Below are positions 53,354 through 63,750 of a stretch of 64,000 bases of DNA, piece by piece. The number at the start of each line of letters is the position of its first letter. Positions within the stretch are counted from its first letter, which is position 1. The translations under genes and the position numbers were made by a program. This stretch comes from Pseudoduganella namucuonensis (GTDB lineage: Bacteria; Pseudomonadota; Gammaproteobacteria; Burkholderiales; Burkholderiaceae_D), in NCBI RefSeq assembly GCF_900116645.1, contig NZ_FPBO01000003.1, positions 124,001 through 188,000 of the forward strand. The letters are read 5' to 3'. A model generated the notes under the pieces. That model was not told the DNA's origin. It ran no database searches and saw only the letters and a list, made by a program, of their open reading frames with translations.

Positions 53354-54460
53354 TCAGCTCCCCGACGCCGGCGCCGCGGCGGGCCGGGCGCCGCCGGTCA
53401 GCCGGTCGACCATGGCCTTGACGGCGGCCATCTGGCGGCCGTTCTTGCGCGCGTGCCTCGGATCGCCGAAGTTCTGCCAGTCGCCGCAGGCGGACGCCCC
53501 GGCCTGGCGCGGCGCCGCCTGCGGGTACAGCACCATGATGCGGTTGGTGTCGGCCCAGGCGTTGTAGCCGGCGTTGCGGATGAACTTGTCGCCGATGGCG
53601 CGCGCGTTCTGGCCGCAGCCGTGGAAGGCCACGTGCAGCCGGCAGCCCTCGCCCCGGCTGGCCTCGCAATCGGGCGGCAGGTACAGGTAGCCGGTGGCGG
53701 CCATGCCGTGGCGGGCGGGCTGGCGCAGGAAGCGGGCCTGGTCGAAGGCGATGAAGCGGCCGGCCGGGGGCGCCGCGCTCTTCATGTCCAGCCCGCCGTA
53801 GATCCAGTCCAGCAGTTCGCCGGCGGCGTCGAAGGCGCAGTTGTTGAGGTAGGGCGGGGCCAGCACGGCGCAGGGCGGGCCGTAGCCGTCGGTCGGCATC
53901 GCGTGCTGGGCGGCGATGTCGTTGCGGTAGACGATGGCCTCGGTGTAGCGCGCGTAATAGTGCCGCAGGTCGTTGACCACGGGCTCGGGCACCAGCGTGT
54001 CGGCCGAGCCCGAGAACAGCCAGATGCGGTGCGCCGCCAGGTTGGCGGTCGGGTCGATGGCGCCCTGTTCGGCGTAGCGCTCGGTGGCGGCGGCCAGTTC
54101 CTGCACATTGGTGCCGCCGGGCTGCACGCGGCAGGGCGCCGGGCCGGCGCAGCCGCACACGGTGGCCGCCCGCTCGGCCCGGCCGCGCGCGCAATCGTAG
54201 GGGGCGCCCGCGATGACGCCGGCGCCCTTGACGGTGGCGGAATAGGCGATGTCGAACTGCACCGCCATGTCGCCGCCGGAGGCCAGCCCGGACACCGACA
54301 CGTCGGCCGCGCGCATGGCCGGCAGGCTGGCTGGCGTGGTTTGCGCGCTCGCCGGCAGCAGCACCGACGCCAGGGCGATCAGGCCGCACAACGTCAGCAC
54401 GTGGTACAGGCGCGCATGGTAGTGGCGGCGGATCCGATATAAACGGCCAGGTTGCGGCAT
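53354..54460 (-). CDS. Extracellular PHB depolymerase-like protein
   Basis: A 368-residue protein with an N-terminal secretion signal (LYHVLTLCGLIALASVLLPA). The domain begins VSVSGLASGGDMAVQFDIAYS; relatives have GLSSG there, a GxSxG lipase box. Here the central Ser is Ala, so the nucleophile seems absent. Other marks remain: Cys-rich CARGRAERAATVCGCAG, SGSADTLVPE with the Asp, LHVAFHGCGQ and YPQAAP. It may be inactive, a binding protein, or use the neighbouring Ser. The 3HB oligomer hydrolase at 14.6 kb would act on products of such an enzyme. Confidence 0.82.
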   Translation of the reverse strand: MPQPGRLYRIRRHYHARLYHVLTLCGLIALASVLLPASAQTTPASLPAMRAADVSVSGLASGGDMAVQFDIAYSATVKGAGVIAGAPYDCARGRAERAATVCGCAGPAPCRVQPGGTNVQELAAATERYAEQGAIDPTANLAAHRIWLFSGSADTLVPEPVVNDLRHYYARYTEAIVYRNDIAAQHAMPTDGYGPPCAVLAPPYLNNCAFDAAGELLDWIYGGLDMKSAAPPAGRFIAFDQARFLRQPARHGMAATGYLYLPPDCEASRGEGCRLHVAFHGCGQNARAIGDKFIRNAGYNAWADTNRIMVLYPQAAPRQAGASACGDWQNFGDPRHARKNGRQMAAVKAMVDRLTGGARPAAAPASGS

Positions 54461-54594
54461 CGCGGGCTCCAGAATGACATGGTGGGAAAACCATTGTGCT
54501 CTGGCAAGAATGGCGGAGTTTAATCTGGATCAAATGTGTGGCGGAGCGCCGGCTTGGCATAGAATGGGTTTTTTCACCATATTGCGCCCACGCC

Positions 54595-55185
54595 ATGTCC
54601 ATGAAACTCGCCACGCTCGCCCTCGTGTCCACCCTCGCCATGCTGGGCGGCGCGCCCGCCGCCCACGCGCAGGCCGCCGCGCCCGCCGCCGCCGCCCCGG
54701 CGGCCTGCCCGGCCATTCTGAAACAGTCCTTCACCCGCCTGCAGGACGAGGCGCCGCAGGACCTGTGCCAGTACGCCGGCAAGGTGATCCTGGTGGTGAA
54801 CACGGCCAGCTACTGCGGCTACACCAAGCAGTACGAGGGCCTGGAGGCGCTGTACGCGAAATACGGCGCCAAGGGCCTGGTGGTGCTGGGTTTCCCGTCG
54901 AACGACTTCGGCAAGCAGGAGCCGGGCTCGGCCAAGGAAATCGCCGACCTGTGCTACAACACCTACGGCGTGAAGTTCCCCATGTTCTCCAAGACCGTGG
55001 TGTCGGGCGCCGCGCCCAACCCCTTCTACGCCAGCCTGATCAAGGCCACCGGCAAGACGCCGGCCTGGAACTTCCACAAATACCTGATCGACCGCAACGG
55101 CAAGGTGCTGGAAAGCTTCCCCAGCAAGGTGACGCCGGAGGACAGGCAGCTGGTCGGCGCGGTGGAAAAAGCGCTGGCGGGCTAG
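54595..55185 (+). CDS. Periplasmic glutathione peroxidase-family protein
   Basis: A 196-residue thiol peroxidase with signal peptide (LATLALVSTLAMLGG, cut after AHA). The peroxidatic Cys is in NTASYCGYTKQY. The second catalytic motif reads GFPSNDFGKQEPGS; the usual Gln of NQFG is Asp. WNFHKYLIDRNG supplies the Trp and Asn. A further Cys in ADLCYNTYG may resolve the oxidised form. It probably reduces organic peroxides using thioredoxin-like partners. ATG 54595 opens the signal peptide; an earlier frame is ignored. Confidence 0.88.
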   Translation: MSMKLATLALVSTLAMLGGAPAAHAQAAAPAAAAPAACPAILKQSFTRLQDEAPQDLCQYAGKVILVVNTASYCGYTKQYEGLEALYAKYGAKGLVVLGFPSNDFGKQEPGSAKEIADLCYNTYGVKFPMFSKTVVSGAAPNPFYASLIKATGKTPAWNFHKYLIDRNGKVLESFPSKVTPEDRQLVGAVEKALAG

Positions 55186-55198
55186 GGGGGCGGCCGCG

Positions 55199-56371
55199 AT
55201 GCCCCGCAAAATCCCGCGCGCGGCGGAACTGGCCGGCGTCGCGCGCCTCGCCACCGGCGCCGTGCAGGGCGTGACGGACCTGGCCGAGGCGGTCCACCTG
55301 AACATCCTCGGCGGCATGCCGGCGGCGGTGGGCGAGCCGCTGGCGCGCGCCACGTCGCTGGTGTACGGCGGCGTGCGCGGCGTGGCGGGCCTCGCGGGTG
55401 GCGGCCTGGACCGCATGCTGGCGCTGCTGCAGCCCTTCCTGGGCGAGCACGGCGGCGGCGAGCGGCGCGAGGCGCTGGTGGCGGCGTTGAACGGCGTGGT
55501 GGGCGATCACCTGGCGCGCAGCGGCAATCCGCTGGCGGTGGACATGCGGCTGCGACAGGACGGCGCGCCGCTGGCCATGGGCGGCAAGCCGGTCTCCGGC
55601 CGCGTGGCGGTGCTGGTGCACGGCCTGTGCATGAACGACCTGCAATGGCGGCGCAACCATCACGACCATGGCGAACTGCTGGCGCGCGAGCGCGGCTACA
55701 CGCCGGTCTATCTGCATTACAACAGCGGCCGCCACATCTCCGAAAACGGCCGCGAATTCTCGCGGCAGCTCGAGGGGCTCGTGGCGTCGTGGCCGGTGCC
55801 GGTGGAGGAACTGGTGATCGTCGGCCACAGCATGGGCGGCCTGGTGGCGCGCAGCGCCTGCCACGACGGCGCCTTGCTGGGACGCGCGTGGCTGGGACGC
55901 TTGAAGCAGCTGGTGTTCCTGGGTTCGCCGCACCATGGCGCGCCGCTGGAGCGCGGCGGCAACTGGGTCCACGTGCTGACGGACATGACGCCCTACAGCG
56001 CGCCGTTCACGCGCCTGGCCAAACTGCGCAGCGCCGGCATCACGGACTTGCGCCACGGCAGCCTGGTGGACGGCGACTGGCAAGGGCGCGACCGCTTCGC
56101 GCATGGCGCCGCGCCGCCCGAGGTGGTGCCGCTGCCGGCGGGCGTGCGGTGCCGCGCGGTGGCCGCGTCCATCGCCAGCAGCCCGGGCGCGCTGGCCGGC
56201 AAGCTCGCCGGCGACGGCCTGGTGCCGCTGGACAGCGCGCTGGGCCGGCATGCCGACCCCGCGCGCAGCCTGGCGTTCGACGAGGACAGCCAGGCCACGG
56301 TCTACGGCGTCAACCACATGGCGCTGCTCGACTCGCCGCAAGTGGCCGGCCTGCTGCTGCGCTGGCTATAG
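55199..56371 (+). CDS. Alpha/beta-hydrolase, lipase-like
   Basis: A 390-residue serine hydrolase. The first 140 residues are helical (LAEAVHLNILGGMPAAVGEP). The alpha/beta fold then starts with VAVLVHGLCMNDLQW (oxyanion HG), and the nucleophile elbow is IVGHSMGGLVARSA. VFLGSPHHGAPLERGG is typical of PGAP1- and triacylglycerol-lipase-like enzymes; the His is probably in YGVNHMALLDSP. No signal peptide is seen. It begins 13 bases after the peroxidase gene. Confidence 0.85.
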   Translation: MPRKIPRAAELAGVARLATGAVQGVTDLAEAVHLNILGGMPAAVGEPLARATSLVYGGVRGVAGLAGGGLDRMLALLQPFLGEHGGGERREALVAALNGVVGDHLARSGNPLAVDMRLRQDGAPLAMGGKPVSGRVAVLVHGLCMNDLQWRRNHHDHGELLARERGYTPVYLHYNSGRHISENGREFSRQLEGLVASWPVPVEELVIVGHSMGGLVARSACHDGALLGRAWLGRLKQLVFLGSPHHGAPLERGGNWVHVLTDMTPYSAPFTRLAKLRSAGITDLRHGSLVDGDWQGRDRFAHGAAPPEVVPLPAGVRCRAVAASIASSPGALAGKLAGDGLVPLDSALGRHADPARSLAFDEDSQATVYGVNHMALLDSPQVAGLLLRWL

Positions 56372-56403
56372 TCGGCCATTGCCGACGCCGCTTCCCCGCG
56401 GCA

Positions 56404-56808
56404 TTACGCGGCGGCGGCCGTTTTCTCCAGCGCGAAGCCCTCGTCCAGCCAGCCGGTGATCCCGCCCGGCATCACCTTGACCGGCCGCCCCAGCCTGGCC
56501 AGGCGGACCGCCGCGCGCGCCGCGCCGTTGCAGTGCGGCCCCGCGCAATACACGACGAACAGCGTGCCCTCCGGGTAGGCCGCGATCCGCGAGCCGATGA
56601 TCTTGCGGTGCGCCAGGTCCAGCGCGCCCGGCACGTGGCCGGCCGCGTATTTCTCGCTGCCGCGCACGTCCAGCAGCACGAAGTCCTGCCGGCCCGTGCC
56701 CAGCGCGTCGTGCACGTCCCAGCAGTCCGTTTCAAAGGTGAACGCGGCCTCGAAGTGGGCCAGGGCGGCCGCGCTTGGCGCCGCTGCGATGTCGGTGACG
56801 AGGGACAT
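56404..56808 (-). CDS. Rhodanese-domain protein
   Basis: A 134-residue single rhodanese domain (sulfurtransferase fold). FVLLDVRGSEKYAAGHVPGA gives the CH2A-like start and the active-site loop is VVYCAGPHCNGA, with the cysteine in YCAG. It is divergent from the FtrA-type regulator, from which it is separated by about 95 bases; rhodanese and FtrA genes are commonly paired. A sulfur donor is not indicated. Confidence 0.9.
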   Translation of the reverse strand: MSLVTDIAAAPSAAALAHFEAAFTFETDCWDVHDALGTGRQDFVLLDVRGSEKYAAGHVPGALDLAHRKIIGSRIAAYPEGTLFVVYCAGPHCNGAARAAVRLARLGRPVKVMPGGITGWLDEGFALEKTAAAA

Positions 56809-56904
56809 GGGATGCTCCTGTGCTTGGTTGGGGAGACGCCATTATCGGGCCGCCGTTCGGGACGCCACAGTGGCGTCCATGCCGATATGCGTTAAGATCG
56901 CGCC

Positions 56905-57861
56905 ATGAACAAACATCTCGTCGTCGCCCTGGCCTACGACCGCCTCTGCACCTTCGAATTCGGCTGCGTGGTGGAACTGTTCGCGCTGGAGCGGCCGGAG
57001 CTGGGCGTGGACTGGTACGACTTCAAGGTCTGCGCCGTCGAGCCCGGCCCCATCCGCGCGGCGGGCGGGATCACGCTGCAGGCGCCGTACGAGCCCGGGC
57101 TGCTGGCGCTGGCCGACACCATCGTCATCCCCGGCTGGCGCGACGCGGACGAACCGCCGCCGCCGGCGCTGCTGGAGGCGATCCGCGCCGCCCACGCGCG
57201 CGGCGCGCGCCTGTGCTCGATCTGTTCCGGCGTGTTCGTGCTGGCGGCGGCGGGCGTGCTGGACCACAAGCGCGCCACCACCCACTGGCGCTACACGGAG
57301 CGGCTGGCGCGGCGCCATCCGCGCGTGATCGTGCGGCCGGACGATTTGTACGTGGACGAGGGCCAGGTCATCACCTCGGCCGGCTCCGCCGCCGGCATCG
57401 ACATGCTGCTGCACCTGGTGCGGCGCGACCACGGCGCGCGGGTCGGCAACCTGGTGGCGCAGCGCCTGGTGGTGGCGCCGCACCGCGAGGGCGGCCAGGC
57501 CCAGTTCCTGCCGAGGCCGATGGCGCCCGGCGAGCGGGGCCGCTTGTCGGGCCTGATGGAATGGCTGCGCGCCCATCCGGCCGAGGCGCACACCGTCAAG
57601 AGCATGGCCGGGCGCGCCGCGATGAGCCCGCGCACCCTGCAGCGCCGGTTCCAGGAGGCCACCGGCATGGGGCCGGTCGAATGGCTGACGCGCGAGCGCG
57701 TCGCGCTGGTGAAGGACCTGCTGGAGACGGCCGACATCCCGCTGGCGCAGGTGGCGCAGCGCGCCGGCTTCGGCTCCGAGGAATCCTTGCGCCACCATTT
57801 CCGCCGCCTCGCCGCCACCAGCCCCGGCGCCTACCGCCGCCGGTTTTCCGGCCCGGCCTGA
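56905..57861 (+). CDS. ftrA: FtrA/GlxA-type AraC transcriptional regulator
   Basis: A 318-residue regulator: an N-terminal DJ-1/PfpI-like domain (VIPGWRDADEPPPPALLEAI, SICSGVFVLAAAGVLDHKRAT at 57217-57279, with the Cys of the nucleophile elbow) and a C-terminal double helix-turn-helix (MAGRAAMSPRTLQRRFQEATG, FGSEESLRHHFRR). It probably controls the divergent rhodanese gene and itself. Confidence 0.88.
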   Translation: MNKHLVVALAYDRLCTFEFGCVVELFALERPELGVDWYDFKVCAVEPGPIRAAGGITLQAPYEPGLLALADTIVIPGWRDADEPPPPALLEAIRAAHARGARLCSICSGVFVLAAAGVLDHKRATTHWRYTERLARRHPRVIVRPDDLYVDEGQVITSAGSAAGIDMLLHLVRRDHGARVGNLVAQRLVVAPHREGGQAQFLPRPMAPGERGRLSGLMEWLRAHPAEAHTVKSMAGRAAMSPRTLQRRFQEATGMGPVEWLTRERVALVKDLLETADIPLAQVAQRAGFGSEESLRHHFRRLAATSPGAYRRRFSGPA

Positions 57862-57959
57862 GAGGCTGAGGGCGCCGGCCGGGAATCGTGCGGCGCTTGC
57901 GCGCGCGCCGGAGTTGACCTACCCTGAACGCCCACAATCACAACCCGAAGGAGTACGCC

Positions 57960-58319
57960 ATGCCGTATGTCGATGGATTTGTGTTGCCGCTGCCTACCAA
58001 GAACCTGGAGGCGTACAAGAAAATGTCCCATGCCTGTGGCGCCGTCTGGAAGGAGTACGGCGCGCTGGAGTACCGCGAGTGCATCAGCGACGACGTCAAG
58101 CCCGGCGAGCACACCTCGTTCCCGCAGGCCGTCAAACTGGAGGAGGGCGAGTCGGTGGTGTTCGCGTGGATCGTCTACGAGTCGCGCGCCAAGCGCGACG
58201 AGGTGAACGAGAAGGTGATGAAGGATCCCCGTCTGGCCGGCTTCATGAAGCCGGAGGAACTGCCGTTCGACGGCAAGCGCATGTTCTGGGGCGGTTTCGA
58301 GATGATCGTCGACCTGTGA
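57960..58319 (+). CDS. DUF1428 family protein
   Basis: A 119-residue protein of the YbaA-like DUF1428 family (dimeric ferredoxin-like fold): MPYVDGFVLPLPTKNLEAYK at the start and KRMFWGGFEMIVDL at the end are characteristic. GAAGGAG ribosome site lies before the ATG. It converges with a kinase gene; its stop and that of the kinase abut. Function in the family is unknown. Confidence 0.9.
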   Translation: MPYVDGFVLPLPTKNLEAYKKMSHACGAVWKEYGALEYRECISDDVKPGEHTSFPQAVKLEEGESVVFAWIVYESRAKRDEVNEKVMKDPRLAGFMKPEELPFDGKRMFWGGFEMIVDL

Positions 58320-59542
<1,223 letters not shown>

Positions 59543-59546
<4 letters not shown>

Positions 59547-61720
59547 GGCTGTGCGCTGCGCTCCAGGTGGTGGCTGGCCAGTTCCAGCAGGGCGCGCGAC
59601 TGGTAGCCCTCGGCCAGTAGACGCAGCTTGTCGGCGAAGGGACGGTAGCGCGGGTCGCGTTCGCCCAGCTCGGCGGCGTAGTCGCGGATGCTGCGCATAT
59701 TGCCCGCCATCGCCAGCGCGTGCAGCCGTTCGATGTCGGCCGGCGGCGGCGGCAACAGCGGCGCGGGTTCGGCGCCGCCGGGCGCGGGCGTCTCGTCCAT
59801 CACCCAGCGCAGCCCCAGGTATTCCCCGATCTTGCGCAGCAGCGCCTCCTGGTTGATGGGCTTGGCCAGGAAGGCGTTGGCGCCGGCCACCAGGCTGGCC
59901 GCCTCGTCGGTTTGCGACACGCTGGCCGACACCGCGATGATGGGCAGGCCGGCGAAGCGCGGCAGCGCGCGCAGGCGGCGTATGGCCTCCATGCCGTCCA
60001 TGCGCGGCATGGCGATGTCGGTGAGGATCAGGTCCGGCATGTCGCGCTGCGCGCTGGCGAGGCCCTCCACGCCGTCGCGGGCCAGGCGTGTGACGAAGCC
60101 CAGCCCGTCCAGCAGGTCGGCCAGCATGGCGCGGTTCGGCTCCAGGTCGTCCACGATCAGGATGCTGCGGCGCGGCCCATGGTAGCCGACGATGGCCGGC
60201 GCGCCGCGCGCCGGCCGCGCTTCGGCCCGCGCCAGCGGCGGCGCCAGGTCGAACCAGAAACGGCTGCCCGCGCCCGGCTGACTGCGCACCTCGATCCGGC
60301 TGTCCATCATTTGCACGATCTGCGCGCTGATCGCCAGGCCCAGGCCGGTGCCACCGGCGCGCCGCGCCGCGTCGCCGGCCTGTTCGAAGGGCCGGAACAC
60401 GCGCACCAGCTCGGCCGGCCGCATGCCCACGCCGCTGTCCTCCACGGTGAAGCGCAGGCGCGCGGCGCGCTCGTCCCGTTCCAGCAGCTCCACCCGGAAG
60501 CCGACCTGGCCGGCCTCGGTGAACTTGATGGCGTTGCCCAGCAGGTTGAGCAGCACCTGGCGCAGCCGCTTCTCGTCCAGCAGCACGGCGCGCGGCAGGC
60601 CGGCGTCGGCCTGGCAGGTGAACCGCAGCTGTTTTTCCTCCGCCTTCACGCGGACCAGGTCGCCGATCTCCTCGACGAACGCCGCCAGGTTCACCGCGTG
60701 CGGCGCCAGCGTGAACTTGCGGGCCTCGATCTTGGACAGGTCCAGCACGTCGTTGATCAGCGCCAGCAGGTGGGCGCCGCTGCGCTCGATGGTGGCGACG
60801 CCGCGGCGCTGGCGCTCGCTCAGCGTGTGCTCGCGCATCAGGATCTGGGCGTAGCCGAGGATGGCGTTGAGGGGCGTGCGCAGCTCGTGGCTCATATTGG
60901 CCAGGAACTGGCTCTTGGCCTGCGTGGCGCTCTCGGCCTCGCGGCGCGCGCTCTGCACCTCGGCGTTCAGGCGCTGCAACTCCAGGTTTTGCTGGCGCAG
61001 GCTGTCGGTGCGCGCCGCCACTTGGTTTTCCAGGAAGCGGTCGGCCGAGGCCAGCAGGGCCTCCATGGAGGAATCGGCGTGGCGGTCCAGCTTCACGTGC
61101 AGGCCGGTCTCGGTGCGCCGCGCGCCCGCCTCGGCCAGCGCCTGCGAGAGCCGGGTCAGCGGCCGGGTCAGCGTGTAGTAGAACACCACGCTGACGGCCA
61201 GCGCCAGGGCCATGGCCTCGAGGAAGCCGAACAGCAGCGTCAGGCCGGCCCGGCGCAGCACGCCGGACGCGATCACGGTGGCGTCCACCCGCACGGTCAT
61301 CGCGCCCACCTCGAGGGCGCTGCCGTCCGCCCGCAGGGGCAGCGTGAATTCGCTTTCACCCTTGGTCAGCCAGCCGGCCAGCCAGGCCATGCCGCCGGGC
61401 GCGGGCGCGCGGCTGCGCTGGGCCAGCATCTGGCCGGTCTCGGTGCGGATCGCCACCTGGTAGATGGGCTGGTACTTGAGCAGGCTGTCGGCCACCCCCT
61501 CGGCCAGGTAGGGGCTGACGGTGAACGCGGCCTGGCTGGCCGGGCCGCGCAGGCCCTCCAGCACCTGCGCGATGGTGGCGCGCACGCTGTCGCGCTCGCT
61601 GCGCAGGTCGGCGCCGATCTGCACAGCGCTGAACAGCAGGCCCAGCGCGACCGCGACCGCCATCACGCGCGCGGCCTGGCGCACGTGCAGGTGGTTCAGG
61701 AAGTCGGCCTTGGCGTTCAT
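59543..61720 (-). CDS. Membrane hybrid sensor histidine kinase
   Basis: A 725-residue kinase. Two membrane helices (near 20-40 and 160-185) enclose a short periplasmic sensor. A HAMP-like linker and coiled coil follow. The H-box is FLANMSHELRTPLNAILGYAQ (60844-60906), with ATP motifs NLLGNAIKFTEAG and GGTGLGLAISAQIVQ. A receiver follows (ILIVDDLEPNRAMLADLL, LILTDIAMPRMDGMEA, AKPINQ). The tail is helical and could contain a divergent phosphotransfer segment. ATG 61720 is preferred; a longer frame has no family features. It is coupled to the downstream REC-HK gene. Confidence 0.9.
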
Positions 61721-61877
61721 TGCCTGCCCGCCCCCATGGCGCCGCGCCGCGCGAAGGCTGTGGATCGTGCCGGCATGCCCATTCCCTCCAGAATTGAAAG
61801 CAAGCAACATCGCTATGCGAACGTCCTGTCGCAGGGCAATTGTAATCCAGTGGCGCCGGCGCAGGGTGGTAAAAGCG

Positions 61878-63749
61878 TCAGACCAGCGTGGCCCGCAGCG
61901 GCCCGCGCAGGGCGTTGCACAGGACGATCGCGTCGGCCCGCGCCAGCATGTCGCGCGTGACGACGGCCTCGCTGGCGCCCCAGGCGGGATCGTCCAGCAG
62001 CATGGCGCGCATCACGCCCGGCAACAGGCCGGAGGACAGCGGCGGCGTGAGCCAGCGGCCGTCCAGCCGCACGAACACGCTGCTGCGGCCGCCCTCGGTC
62101 AGTTCGCCGCGCTCGTTGAAGAACAGCGTGTCGAACGCGCCCCGCGCCTCGGCGGCGCGCCAGGCGGCGTCGTAGCGGGTGCGGATGGTGGTCTTGTGGC
62201 GCAGGAACAGCTCGTCCGCGCTGGTGGCGTCCGCGGCCAGCAGCGCGCGCACCGGCTCGGCGAGCGGCGCCAGCGCGCCCTGCTGCGCCGAGTAGGCGCC
62301 GGCCTGGTTCAGGGCCAGGCGCAGGCGCGTGGGAGTGGCCGGCGCCATCGCCGCGACGGCCAGGGCGACGTGGGCGCGCGCCGCCGCCTCGTCGTGGGCG
62401 TAGCCGAAGTAGCGCGCGGACGCGGCCAGCCGCGCGAGATGGCGCTCCAGGTGGCGCACGCCGTCCTCGCGGGTGGCGTACATGGTTTCGAACAGCTCGA
62501 AGTCGTTGGACAGGCCGGTGAGGAAGCGCGCCTTCAGCGCGCATTCGGCGTATTCGTCCCGCGGGTCGCTGTCGTGGACGATGCCGGCGCCCACGCCCAT
62601 CTCGCCCCGGCGCACGCCGCCGCGCGGCGGCCGCAGGGCCAGCGTGCGGATGGGGACGGACATGCAGAAGTCGCCGATGGCCTCGCCCTCCGCCGGCGGG
62701 TCGAACCAGCCGATGGCGCCCGTGTACAGGCCGCGCGGCGCCGGTTCCAGTTCGGCGATGATTTCCATGGTGCGGCGCTTGGGCGCGCCGGTGATGGAGC
62801 CGCAGGGATAGAGCGCGTGGAAGATGCCGGCCAGCGTGACGTCCGGACGCAGCCTGGCGCGCACGGTGGAAGTCATCTGCAGCACGCTGCTGTAGCGCCG
62901 CACCTCGAACAGCGCCGGCACCTCCACGCTGCCGGTGCGCGCGACGCGGCCGATGTCGTTGCGCAGCAGGTCCACGATCATCAGGTTTTCCGCGCGGTTC
63001 TTGGGGTCCGCCGCCAGCGCGGCGGCGCGGCGCTGGTTTTCGGCCTCCTCGCCGGCGGCGGCGGCGGGGGCGGTGCCCTTCATCGGGCGCGCGGTCAGCT
63101 CGCCGCCCGCGTGGCGCACGAACAGCTCGGGCGACAGCGACAGCACGCCGCCGCCGTCGTCCAGCGCGACCAGCGCGCCGTACGGCACCGGCTGGCGCGC
63201 GCGCAGGCGCCGGTACAGCGCGGGCAGGGAGCCGAAGGCGTCGAAGCGCAGGCGGTAGGTGTAGTTGACCTGGTAGGTGTCGCCGGCGGCGATGTAGTCG
63301 CGGATGCGCCGGATGGCGTCCGTGAACGTGGCCTCGTCGACATTCGCGCGCACGGCGGCGATGCCGGCCGGGGCGTCGTCCCCGGCCCCAGCGCGCGCCG
63401 CCAGCCAGGCGGCCACCTGGTCATGGGACAGGATGTCGCGGCGATCGAAGATCAGCACCTGGGCCAGCGGCGGGGCGTCGGCTTCCGCGTCCGCGTCCGC
63501 GTCGCCGTCCGCGTCGCTGTGCGCGCGCGGCGGCAAGCCCACGATGTGCGCGCCCAGCTCGTAGCCGCACAGCGCGACGGCGAACCGGCCGCGCGCCAGC
63601 GCCGCCTGCATTTGCTCCAGCACCCGTGTCCATCCCGCCAGGTCGTGGCAGCGCAGGGTGGCGGCGTGGCCCGTGTACAGGCGCGAGCGGGAGGCCGCCC
63701 GGCCGTCCGGGCTGGCGTCGTCCAGCAGGGCGTAACAGCGGTCGCTCAT
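61878..63749 (-). CDS. pabBC: Fused aminodeoxychorismate synthase component I and lyase (PabB-PabC)
   Basis: A 623-residue fusion for p-aminobenzoate, a folate precursor. Residues to about 420 are the chorismate-binding PabB part (YQVNYTYRLRFDAFG, PELFVRHAGGELTARPMKGTAP, LLRNDIGRVA, YPCGSITGAPKRR, GVGAGIVHDSDP). The rest is a class IV PLP lyase (FELFETMYAT, FFNERGELTEGGRSSVFV). An Asp/Ala run near residue 80 (DADGDADADAEADA) is encoded by a GTCCGC-type hexanucleotide repeat. It starts one base after the slmA stop. No glutaminase pabA gene is in the window. Confidence 0.92.
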   Translation of the reverse strand: MSDRCYALLDDASPDGRAASRSRLYTGHAATLRCHDLAGWTRVLEQMQAALARGRFAVALCGYELGAHIVGLPPRAHSDADGDADADAEADAPPLAQVLIFDRRDILSHDQVAAWLAARAGAGDDAPAGIAAVRANVDEATFTDAIRRIRDYIAAGDTYQVNYTYRLRFDAFGSLPALYRRLRARQPVPYGALVALDDGGGVLSLSPELFVRHAGGELTARPMKGTAPAAAAGEEAENQRRAAALAADPKNRAENLMIVDLLRNDIGRVARTGSVEVPALFEVRRYSSVLQMTSTVRARLRPDVTLAGIFHALYPCGSITGAPKRRTMEIIAELEPAPRGLYTGAIGWFDPPAEGEAIGDFCMSVPIRTLALRPPRGGVRRGEMGVGAGIVHDSDPRDEYAECALKARFLTGLSNDFELFETMYATREDGVRHLERHLARLAASARYFGYAHDEAAARAHVALAVAAMAPATPTRLRLALNQAGAYSAQQGALAPLAEPVRALLAADATSADELFLRHKTTIRTRYDAAWRAAEARGAFDTLFFNERGELTEGGRSSVFVRLDGRWLTPPLSSGLLPGVMRAMLLDDPAWGASEAVVTRDMLARADAIVLCNALRGPLRATLV

Positions 63750-63750
63750 G

